Shown here in pieces: positions 1 to 16,500 of a stretch of DNA of 64,000 nt (its first letter is position 1; every line of letters begins with the position of its first letter). Source of the stretch: Halichondria panicea (taxonomy: Eukaryota; Porifera; Demospongiae; Suberitida; Halichondriidae); assembly GCF_963675165.1 (NCBI RefSeq), contig NC_087390.1, positions 351,001-415,000 on the forward strand, given 5' to 3'. Position numbers and translations under genes: made by a program. The notes beneath the pieces were generated by a model that was not told where the DNA came from, searched no databases, and saw only the letters and a list, made by a program, of their open reading frames with translations.

Positions 1-107
1 TAGAATGTAGTATGCAACTGATTTTGGAGTGATCAGGGCATCTATTCGTAATTTACAACAACTTTTATATCATGTTTTTTAAAGTGATTAATTAATTGTC
101 TTTTTAG

Positions 108-251
108 GATGTGAAGCAAAAAGCTCGTAAGAAAAAGTGCAAGTCCTCCTCAACCAGATCCCACTCTCTCTCAACAAAACAAAAGCATCTAGGAAGACAT
201 GAATTCAACAATGTCATCCATAAGACATGTAGTAACCTCACCTCATACTAA
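108..251 (+). CDS. Terminal coding exon of an unidentified plus-strand gene (5' part outside window)
   Basis: A pyrimidine-rich acceptor (tttttag, 101-107) is followed by 47 open codons and a TAA at 249-251. The peptide starts DVKQKARKKKCKSSS and is rich in Lys, Arg and Ser, like a basic disordered or nuclear C-terminal tail. Polyadenylation signals follow within 200 bases. No start codon is needed because the exon is entered by splicing, so the reading phase is assumed from the acceptor. I do not recognise the family. The exon could be spurious, since it rests on one acceptor, one open frame and nearby AATAAA signals. Confidence 0.45.
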   Translation, partial: DVKQKARKKKCKSSSTRSHSLSTKQKHLGRHEFNNVIHKTCSNLTSY

Positions 252-405
252 GTATACATGTACGTGTTTATTTTTGCTTGTGTGTATACACTGTTTTTGT
301 TTTTATTCTCTCTGCAACCACTTTAATATTATAATTATGACATTCTTAGAGTACAGTATACTTATCATGCTTATGATTAGTGTCAAGACTCTAGTTTAGT
401 AAGAT

Positions 406-437
406 AATAAATACGTTTTTGTCGTGAATAAAATAAA
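406..437 (+). terminator. Cluster of AATAAA polyadenylation signals
   Basis: AATAAA occurs at 406-411, 427-432 and 432-437, about 155-190 bases after the TAA of the upstream exon. This fits the 3' end of that plus-strand gene. Confidence 0.4.
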
Positions 438-1123
438 TCTAGCTTTTTTGCTGATATGGATGCCATCATGAAGCAATCCTTTAACCATAGATTGAAGAGT
501 GCAATCTATGCTTTACTACACTGTCCACAGTATGAGCTTCTTGAGGTACTCTACAGCCTGAGCTTGAGCTTGTGGCACACTCATTATGCTCAATATCAAT
601 GTGGCCTCAAATTTACGCCGCAATGAAGGGCCTGTAATCGAGGTTAAGGTCAGTAAGTAGGATTGAGCCGTATGACGTAATGCGTTTCCAATCCCTTTCT
701 TTTACTATCTATGCTTTAATCGATGAGTGCTCTCGCTCTCTAGCTCCGAGAAGTGTTGAGAATAACACACCATGTAAGTTATGTGCAAGGGCTGGCTGCA
801 CCTTGCGAGAGCTGACGTAATCACACAAAGTACGAGCCACGCCCACTTAGAAATCTCTCGGCCAGATCTTCTCGCGGTAAGGCAGTTATCACTGCGGAGC
901 TGGCTACAGTGGAATGCTGCAACAATGAACACCTTACTTGTTAAAATTCTTTTTTATTTTTTATTTTTTATCTTTTGTGTTTGCTTTAGTTTTTGTTTTT
1001 GTTTACTGTTTTACGCCCCGAGATGGGTGCACATTACCCCCCCCCAAAAAAAAAAATAAAACTTAGAAATCTCTCCAGCTTTTTTTTTTTATTTTTATTT
1101 TTTTATTTAAAGTTACACATGTA
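438..1123. other. Intergenic stretch, no gene seen
   Basis: I see no convincing exon here. The stretch contains TGACGTAA-like (CRE-like) words near 672 and 814 and A/T homopolymer runs at 1048-1110. It ends at the 10-bp target-site duplication of the next transposon. Confidence 0.4.
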
Positions 1124-1489
1124 GGGTACTGATTAGTCTGGGGGCCAGACCTAATAGCTCGGGGGCAAAATCAAGAGAGCTAGGATTAGGTCTGGAGACT
1201 CTTGCAGCATTTCCGTGTGCTCTAGCGGAATGTGGCCAGAGCCAATGAAATGCATATCCTATGTCATGTGATTTTTAAACGAGCATGCTGACTATAAAAG
1301 GGCGTGCCGTGGGCAGCTCCGACCGGATGCAACCAAAAAATGACAAAATGGCAACAATGAAATTCTTGAGTCTTGCAAAAAGACGCCCTTGACAGTTATA
1401 ATGCACATTCTTTACATTTTTACATTCTTCTTTTGATACGCCTTCTTCCGCTCTCTCACGAGATAGTAGACATAAACTAAAAACAAAAA

Positions 1490-2600
1490 ATGGCTGTAAA
1501 AAGTTTATTTCAAGAAGTCTGTTCTCAACCTCAAAAGAAGCCTACTGGGGGTTCCACAGGAGCTAAAATTCGAGACTGAAGATACCAAGCAAGTCTTTGT
1601 AGGTATAATTGACAGTGCTAAGCGTTGTCTTGCTGCCAGAGATTCATTGGCCCAACATGAGGATCTGACAAACTGATGCTGTTGTTGAAGATGTGGACAT
1701 AAATAACTCAAGTAAGTAGTTCATAGGTCTACAGTAAAGTTATTAGTCTAGTATAAAGTAATGTGACTTCATCAACCTGCGAACGCTTTTTCACATTAAT
1801 TTTGCATTTCATTTTACATGGATAAAGTAACGAAGAGGAGAGTTACAAGTCTGTAGGGAAGGACCTTTGTATAATATCTATTTGCAGTTTGTTCGTTTAT
1901 GTATACAGTCATTATGCCTCAGTTGGGCATGCGCAAGGTATATAGTGTGTCTGTGTGATGTGTAGATCGACTGTTACAGCTGCTCAATGATAAACGAATA
2001 GTTTCAGTATAATTATTGTAGGCTGCTAATCATAATTATTTCAATTAGTGGGTTTGCAAAATAATGCTTATGATTATGTTTGCTTACTTTGCAATTTGAA
2101 AGCTAGTACAACTTGTGTGTAGCAAAATAGGGAATAACGTAAAAAGAATTAAGTATTATCCGCCAGGGCCGATGAATCCATCTAAAATGTAAATTATATG
2201 TGCAGTGTATTCATTAATAATGGTACTGCATGTAGCTTCATTGCCTACACCGAGGCATCATCACCCTTTCAGTATAACATTCATTTTTTTCTCAGGTCGC
2301 GTTGAAGGACGCTTTGAAGGACTGCGACTGCCTTTGCTTGTTGACAGTCTCCCTGGGTACACCATCAACCTATGTAGAAAATGTAAGTATTACTATCTGT
2401 ATCAAGCAATATATCCCTAGCTCTTTGCTGGGGGGAGGAGAGCCTCACTGTCTGGTGCCATGCACTCCACTTGCTCTATTAAAATGGTAATAAAGATTTG
2501 TTTGATATAGATGTACTGATATTCCTTTTCAGAATCGAACTTTCGGTGAATTTCCACAATGGCACAGTTTCAATGCCGTCTATTATGCAAGAAAGCAAGC
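1490..2600 (+). other. Exon-like segments inside transposon A
   Basis: Several pieces look spliced. A 29-codon ORF starts at ATG 1490. An open run follows a cag acceptor near 1557 and ends in TGA near 1677. A segment after ctcag at about 2297 has a GTAAGT donor near 2380, and another follows ttttcag at about 2532. Segments 2297 and 2532 can be joined in phase 0. I cannot identify a protein. They may be remnants of the element's own gene or captured host exons (Pack-MULE style). Confidence 0.25.
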
Positions 2601-3188
2601 TTCCTAACTCTTCCACAACGTGCCCTGGAGTATGCTCACTGTAGCTGACCTGGAGCTGAAAAGATTCCTTTATTGTGCATTGCCTTTTGCTGTATCTATA
2701 CATAAAGTATTTGTCAGCCATTTATTTTATTTTTTGTTTTTTGTTTCTGCTTCTGGTAAAAAAGAAAAACTACCAAGAATGTATTTCCCTCCCTTTGTGT
2801 ATATTTTTTAGTGTTCACAGTGTGTAGTGAGTGGGTTCTGAGCGCTTTTGCGCAAGAGAAAAACAGCTCGTTACTAAGGCTTTAATGAAAATTTAGGGGT
2901 CAAAGGTCGCGCCCACGGCAGCTCTTTTATACTCAAAACTCGCTCCGAGATCCGGAAGTTGCTAATCCGGTAATTAAAGCCAACATGCTAGTTTAATCCA
3001 ATGAAATGCGAGTATTGCCTTTGTGGAATTTGGATTACAGCCAATGGAATTTAGATACCAATGAAATGAGAGTATTGCTACATCTACTCCTTCTTTATAA
3101 CCTCCAATATCACAGTCTCCTCCCTATTGACATTCCAAGAGCACACGGAAGTGCTGCAAGAGTCTCCAGACCTCTTTCTCTCTTCCCC

Positions 3189-4559
3189 TAGCCTCGATTC
3201 CAGGCCGATTAAAATACGGCCTGGTACCTATTGCAGGGTAGCCTCGATTCCAGGCCGCTTGAACACCTGGTATACCTTGTATGCGCATGCGCGAAATAAT
3301 TGACAACAATTTCATCATACAAATTGTAAAAAAACCGGACAAAGTTACAAAAGGGAATAATACGTATGACAATGTGACCACAATGGCAGCTTTCAGAGAC
3401 ACTAATCAAAGTAGAATAATTATGCTGCAGCAGTGTTGCTTCTTCTAGCTCTGTTTATCAAAGAGACAGTTCAAGAAAGCTTCCCAGACAGCTAGAGCTG
3501 CCAGCTAGGAAGAGTGGTGGACTCTTTAATACATCAGTAGATCTTGAGTGAATAACTTCCTGAGTGTCGAGTTAAAGCTTATTAAAAGCTTTCAGGAGTA
3601 ATCATAAGCTTCTTTATCTTCAGCAATGACTTCTTGTCGAACATAAAGGCAAGATTTAGTAGCAGAACACTTGCCTGGTCTATATTACCACAGCCTCATC
3701 AGGGGACCCACAGGAACACATCATGCCTTTCCTATAACATCTGTAGCCTTACAGTGTAGGGTGTCGTTAAGTAGAGACTTGGCTTGATACAATAAAGGGC
3801 GTAAGAACTCAGTCATCTTTACACAATACTTCTATGTAACGGACTGTAAAATCAGAATACAAATAGTATACGGTTTATTTTACTGACAGTATCCACAAAT
3901 ACACGGATTACCCCCTTTTTTGGGTAATGTACACGCATGCGCATACAAGGTATACCAGGCCGCCTTGTTCAAGCGGCCGGGAATCGAGGCTAATTGCAGG
4001 GGTGATAGTGCGCATGCGTTAGTTTATTCTCCAGAATCTGGGAAATCCCCTTTTTCTTTCTCTCATCTATTTTCTATCTTTGTACATCAGCTTAGCTCTC
4101 TATTGCGTTGTTCCAGAAGGCTTTCACACTAGTCTGAAGCCAGAAGAGGCTCTCATCTACCTCTATGACGGTTGTATGGTCAGGATGTCTTACTTTGGAT
4201 CTGTACAGGCTATGGGAAGTGTATGGTGCCTCAAACTGCTACTTGCGAAGACAACCCGGCTATAGGACCATCCTAGATGTAGATGAGAGCCTCTTCTGTC
4301 TTAAAACTAGTGTTCAAACCTTCTAGACCAACGCAATAGACGGCATAAGGCACAGCTTTACAGAACTCAGTCATAGAGATAAAGTATTACGGAACATATT
4401 TTTAGTAAACGGACTAATTTCCTGTGTAATTTACTAAGGTTTTACGTTCGTAGTACGATTACCCATAATTTATTATTCTGGGTAATTTGAAGCGCATGCG
4501 CACTTTCACCCCTGCAATAGGTACCAGGCCGTATTTTAATCGGCCTTGAATCGAGGCTA
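3189..4559. mobile_element. Mutator-like element B, inserted in the right arm of element A
   Basis: The left end tagcctcgattccaggccg and the right end (reverse complement, closing at 4559) match over about 75 bp with few differences, once element C is removed from the left arm. The 9-bp duplication ctcttcccc lies at 3180-3188 and 4560-4568. The inverted repeats carry a GCGCATGCGC palindrome (4492-4501, with a one-mismatch version near 4010). An internal inverted repeat spans roughly 4095-4165 and 4270-4345. No transposase ORF is visible. Confidence 0.75.
3239..3992. mobile_element. Mutator-like element C, nested in the left inverted repeat of element B
   Basis: It is 754 bp, with ends tagcctcgattcc..ggccgcttgaac in inverted orientation and a small indel between arms. 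The 9-bp duplication attgcaggg flanks it (3230-3238 and 3993-4001). The first 12 bases equal those of element B, so B and C belong to the same or sister families. Its arm contains GCGCATGCGC at 3283-3292. It has no coding capacity. Confidence 0.75.
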
Positions 4560-4692
4560 CTCTTCCCCCTCCCCCCTCTAAGAAAGAGGTCTGGCCCCCA
4601 GACTAGGGTACTGATCTAGGCAAAACAAAATAATAAAGAGTGCAACAAGAAAAACAAAAACAAAAAGTATACAAAAAGGAAAAATATACTTG

Positions 4693-4932
4693 TTAGTCCA
4701 TTTGGCATAAATGTGCCTCGGCCAACACCAAATCCATTGGTGGGATGGTCTTGATGGCGCGACCACGGGAGGACCGGGAGCCTCGAACACATTGTATAGC
4801 AGATCTGAGCAGACTATATGATAGGGAGCATCTTAGCCAGTTTATGACCTGGTGGTATGGTTGGTCCCATTTCTCAGCTAGGAGAGAAGCCAATCTTTTC
4901 TCTCCAGCTAGCCAGCCAAGTGGTCTGTCCAT
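4693..4932 (-). pseudogene. Decayed mobile-element protein fragment (KWDQPY / WLRC / SLLRS motif)
   Basis: A 79-codon minus-strand frame shares a clear pattern with the frame at 22553-22804: KRLASLLAEKWDQPY, then NWLRCxLSxSLLRSxIQ, then RGxRS, then DLVxxE. Two diverged copies in one window point to a transposon-borne protein. From memory, similar segments end uncharacterised retroelement-like proteins in invertebrates; that assignment is unverified. The frame lies between two Mutator-like elements and has no promoter or splice context. Confidence 0.5.
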
Positions 4933-5167
4933 AGATCTAGCTCTGGAGAGCTCATGCCTGTGCTCATAATAGCATGTACGTAGAGAGATACTTGTATAAT
5001 CTTCAGTTGCCTCAAAGCGTGCATCATGCAGCTTTCCTTACTAACACACAGTCAAGTCGTGACAACAACGCGAGATATGCCCCTCTATCTTTCAAACATA
5101 CAGCCCCTCCCCCTTGCGCATGCGCAAATACTAAACGCCTGCTCTGAGTAATACCCCAAGAAACATG

Positions 5168-6369
5168 TAGACTCGCAAGCCACTCCCTTTTCTCTGATTG
5201 GACGGGGGCGGGAGAAAAGGGACTGGTGACTCTGGGACACATTTTGTGTCTCTACCAGAATTTGGGTAGAGATTATTCATTGATTTTTCCACGTGATCCA
5301 AAAATTGCGTGAGGTTAAGTAGAATTGCGTAGCCTGCAAAAGTGATCGCGGGCTTCTTAGCTACAGTTTAAGAATGGATGCTAGTGCTAGAAAAGAGAAG
5401 ATGATGGAGTAATAACATCATCAGGCATTCAGCTAGGATATAGTCATCTAAGACACCAGCAGAGATTAGCTTGTTTTAGTTTTACGTGATGAGAACTGGC
5501 AGCCGAAAGTCATTGGTTGCCTAAAGCTTTTAATAACCTGTACAATACAAGACAGATAATGGCAGCCGGCAGCAGTTGAATTGAGAGTAGTCAGACTTGT
5601 ACAAGCTGTCTTAAATCGCTGCCACTCCTCGGTTCAAAGAAGGACTGCCAAGATTTCTACGTTCATCAGCTGTTCCATGCTAATCCACAAGTTATGGCAC
5701 AACAGACACTGGTACAAGGATCTATAAAATCAAAAGGCTGGCTAAATAGATCTGTATACTTGTCTTCTGTGTGTCTTTAGCTTTTGACGCATCAGAATAA
5801 ATTGGATAATTTGCACGTGACATTAATATTTAATAGCATTCCTGATTTACACAAGCTGTAGCCCAGAGTCAGAGGAGGCTGGAACCACTTAACCTTAGCT
5901 AATTAAGGTCACTAATTGGATTTATCCAAACTTCTCTTGCAGACTACTTCAAGCCTAGTTTTTAGTGTCTATCAGTTTAAAACGTTATTTTTCAGGGGGG
6001 GTCAAATTTTATTTTCGCCAATTTTGCTCAGAAGCAGAGATACAATCAAAAGTCTTGCTCTTGTACTAGCCTCGATATCATGAGCGGCTTGTTCTCGAGG
6101 TCACTGCATTGCTGGCTTTGAGACTTGTATCTCTGCTTCTGAGCAAAATTGGCGAAAATAAAATTTGACCCCCCTGAAAAATAACGTTTTAAACTGATAG
6201 ACACTAAAAATTAGGCTTGAAGTAGTCTGCAAGAGAAGTTTGGATAAATCCAATTAGTGACCTTAATTAGCTAAGGTTAAGTGGTTCCAGCCTCCTCTGG
6301 CCCAGAGTCACCAGTCCCTTTTCTCCCGCCCCCGTCCAATCAGAGAAAAGGGAGTGGCTTGCGAGTCTA
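5168..6369. mobile_element. Mutator-like element D with perfect 69-bp terminal inverted repeats
   Basis: Positions 5168-5236 and 6301-6369 are exact reverse complements (69 of 69 by eye), starting tagactcgcaagccactccc. The 9-bp direct repeat agaaacatg flanks the element at 5159-5167 and 6370-6378. Inside is a second inverted repeat of about 175 bp per arm (about 5870-6045 and 6125-6299) around an ~80-bp loop. This makes a nested fold-back structure. There is no transposase. The perfect ends suggest recent insertion. Confidence 0.85.
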
Positions 6370-6378
6370 AGAAACATG

Positions 6379-6607
6379 CTGATCAGTTAAATTTCAGTGT
6401 TCAATAATTAATAATAAGTTAAAGTCATGCAACAATACAGCAATGAGCATAAAAAAGATATCTGCATGAAATAACTGATTGCAACACAATAATTATAATA
6501 ATTAATTATGGCATCTGTTTTGTGACTGACACTCACATGATTAACAGAGGGGAAGAAGAAAAGTAAGTACATGTATATATAACCACACACACAACACAGC
6601 TAGCCAG
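6379..6607. other. 3' flank of LIN9, no gene seen
   Basis: AT-rich sequence between the right duplication of element D and the LIN9 stop codon. It probably contains the LIN9 3' UTR. I see no clear AATAAA on the minus strand. Confidence 0.35.
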
Positions 6608-13468
<6,861 letters not shown>

Positions 13469-13574
13469 TTTTCATATTTCAGTCGTTATACCTACCGCGC
13501 ATGCGCACTGGGCGCCCCACATGGCATAACGAGCAACGCCCACCCGGAGCTCCACGTGGACCTAGCTAGCAGCA
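13469..13574. promoter_or_regulatory. Divergent LIN9/WDR12 promoter, copy 1
   Basis: Only 106 bp separate the two ATGs. A perfect GCGCATGCGC palindrome at 13497-13506 matches the core of the NRF-1 site. The LIN9 start codon lies in AAAAATGGCG, which resembles a YY1-type initiator motif. No TATA box is obvious. The arrangement implies shared, housekeeping-type control of a cell-cycle regulator and a ribosome-assembly factor. Confidence 0.65.
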
Positions 13575-16500
13575 ATGGATGAAAGTGAAGTGAACCATAT
13601 TCAAGCTTCTTTCTTTACAAAGGACTCCAGGTACAATTTATATATACTCTATAATAGTTAGACAATGTGTAGGAGATGTCTCTTAAAAGCCAAAGAAACT
13701 GTACCCAAATTAGGCTAAATTGCCCTAATCTTTAACTATTTGTATGTACTTGCTGATGATTTTTTCTGCCTGCTCAGATATTTTGTTCAAGACACCTCTT
13801 TTTCTCTGCCTGTGAATGTGACTCCTACAGAACTATCGTCCCTCATTTGTCAGCTACTAGAGAGTGAGTTTACTATAAATTAGCGGTCCACTACTTAAAG
13901 TATCTAACCAAAATTTAATTACTAGACCGACTTAATTGTTATCTTTTGAGCCATATTAGCATAAGAAATAAAGTTGTGTATAATTATAATTATGGTTGTA
14001 TAATTACTCGTGTGTGTATTTAAACACTGCAGGCAATGAGGCGGATACATCCAACAAGCTATCATCAACACAGTTTGATTTCCTCATAAATGGAGAGTTG
14101 ATTCGAGACAGCCTCGATTCCCACGTCACCTCCCGTGATCTCCCTACCGAGAATGTGATAGCTATCGAGTATGTAGAGCGTTCAGCCCCTCCCTCTCTCA
14201 CGGAGGAGCTGAGTCATCAGGACTGGGTCAGCTGTGCCCATTGCAGCAGACGATTGTGAGCACGTTGAATATTCGTATTAGCTGTATTTTGTACCAGGTA
14301 TCTAATTAATAGCTGTAGCTGTAGGATTTTGTATTAGCTGTATTTTGTACCAAGTATACAGTATCGCCCATTTTGCATGTAGCTATTCTAGCTTATGCAT
14401 GTCAGAAAGATTGAACATAGATATATAATATCTGAATGGCTATAGTATTTTTCTAGTGGAAGCATGAACTTATTTAGTTCTTAGTCTGCTAGAAATGTTT
14501 ATAAAGCTCATGTAGGAATTTTAGCATTAGCATAATAATTATTCAAGAACTCGGAATTATACTTCTTTAATTTTTCAGCATCCTGAGTGGATGCTATGAC
14601 AACAGCGTGAGTGTATGGAGCCACAGTGGTAGGTCCCCCCCCCCCCCCCCCACTATATTGTCGTGTACCTCAGTGCTGCTGCATCCGTACATGTGCAGGT
14701 AAACTGGTGAGTATGAGCAAGGAACACAGTGGACCAGTCAAGGATGTCAAGTGGGTCACTCCAAATGGTGAGAGCAATTGGTACAACATTGTCAGCAATT
14801 TCTTAACTACAATATTTCCCCTTTTCCCATTAAAAAAATTGTATGACATTATTTATAATTATATTATATCTCAGATTATATATCTCAGTAATAATCTGCT
14901 AGGAAATTTTTAATTTTATTGCCCATTTAATGCGTATTAATGCTATGTAATTAAACTGTTTGTCTCAACTCTCCTAGTCTCCACTGAAGAGGAACTGTTA
15001 TTTCTAAGTGCTTCTCAAGACCAAAATATCCACCTCTGGCAACTGTCTACTACTGGCTCCACCCTGTCCCTCCGCTATGAGTACAAAGGTCATGCTCGTT
15101 CTGTCGAGGCTATTGCAGTCAGTCCTGATGCTACTAAGGTGAATAGTGCAACTCGTTATAATTATTATGCAATTAAAAACTAATTATACTATCTGATTTA
15201 ATCTTCTTTCCTAGCTACTGTAGAAATATAGCTAAAAGTACAAATAATTATGCTTCTCCTTGTCTAGTTTTTCACCAATCAATTTACTGTGAATTGTATT
15301 TGCATCTCCTCTTGTATAGTTCTGCAGTGTTTCGTGGGACACGTTCCTCAAGATATGGTCCGCAGGTGAGTTAATCTATAAATAAAGATTTAGTGTATAT
15401 GTACATAATTATAATGACTACCGTATAGCAGGTGATTTTCGTGGGATAAAAAATTCGTTATTTTCGTGGGCAAGCTGACCTCCACGAAATTTTAACATAG
15501 GCGTGGCTTACCGTAACGTATGAATGCAGTGCAGGCAACGAGACTAAACGAAATGTTTGTTCATGAAAACCACCGTTTTCCAGATAAACGAATTTTGTAC
15601 CCCACAAAAATAACGCGCTATACGGTACATACAATGTAACTCTATGACAATAATTATGTGAATGTACTGGCCAAACGAAAACTCAAACTGTTATATTTCC
15701 CGCTTCCTTTGCAGTACCAGACGACAGTCTTCCTGATGAGACTCTTGATAACAAAGACTCTTCTTCTAAGCGGGCCAAGACCACCACCCTCAATCGTACC
15801 CCCGTCCGTACCCCTATTGTGACATTTCAGGGACACAGTGGGCCTGTGAGCAGTGTGGAGTGGGTGGGTGAGGAGGAGTTAGTGACGGCCGGATGGGATC
15901 ATTGCCTCAGGACGTGGGATGTACACAGTGGGGAGAACAAGACCACACTGGTGAGGGACTTGATCAGCACCGTATAACGCGAAATTTTCGAGGCACTTAT
16001 ATTTCGTGGAATGGCCTCTAAAAGCGTTTCGTTGCACAATGTTCGCGGAATGACTGCTTACCGGAAGCCACGCCTTTATATCTTTGCACATTATAGCTAA
16101 TTAAAGAACAATTTTCGTGTAGGATTTCGAAATTTTCGCTATAGTATCTCTGCCATAATCATCATTATTTTCTAGAATTGGCTCTGTAACTTTAGTTCTG
16201 GTGGTCCAGTTCATTTTGTGATTTTGTGAAATCTCAGAAGGAACTCTTCAAATGGTAATCTCAAATTTGGAACAAGCCATAAATTTTTCCTTTCGGAAAA
16301 AGACCATGAGTCATGGTACGGCCAAATTGGCAAATACTTTTATCTCAATTTTTATGACATCATTTGAAAGGCATTTTTCTAAGCTTTCAGAAAATCATAA
16401 AAATTTTGACTTTGGATCCACAGAATTCAAGTTATGGCAGCTGAAAATAAACGGAGGGGGTGGGGGTGTAGTTGAACATCTTTCAACAGCCATAACTTGA

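Larger units (their letters stand above)
1134..4605. mobile_element. Mutator-like DNA transposon A, interrupted by elements B and C
   Basis: The ends are inverted: tagtctgggggccagacct at 1134 and its reverse complement ending at 4605. The direct repeat gggtactgat (10 bp) flanks both ends, at 1124-1133 and 4606-4615. Long subterminal arms are also inverted: the stretch around 1185-1222 matches the reverse complement of about 3141-3178. A TATAAAAG plus GCCGTGGGC block near 1294-1310 recurs inverted near 2910-2935. A 9-11 bp target duplication with long terminal inverted repeats is typical of Mutator-like elements. No transposase is readable, so it is non-autonomous or decayed. Element B sits in its right arm. 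Confidence 0.75.

Noticed and set aside
6046-6124. Loop of element D as another nested Mutator-like element
   Set aside because: It contains a cctcgat...ctcgagg stretch like the ends of B and C, but is too short and has no flanking direct repeat.
15654-16091. Minus-strand ORFs in WDR12
   Set aside because: They are antisense shadows of WDR12 exon 8 and the adjoining intron.
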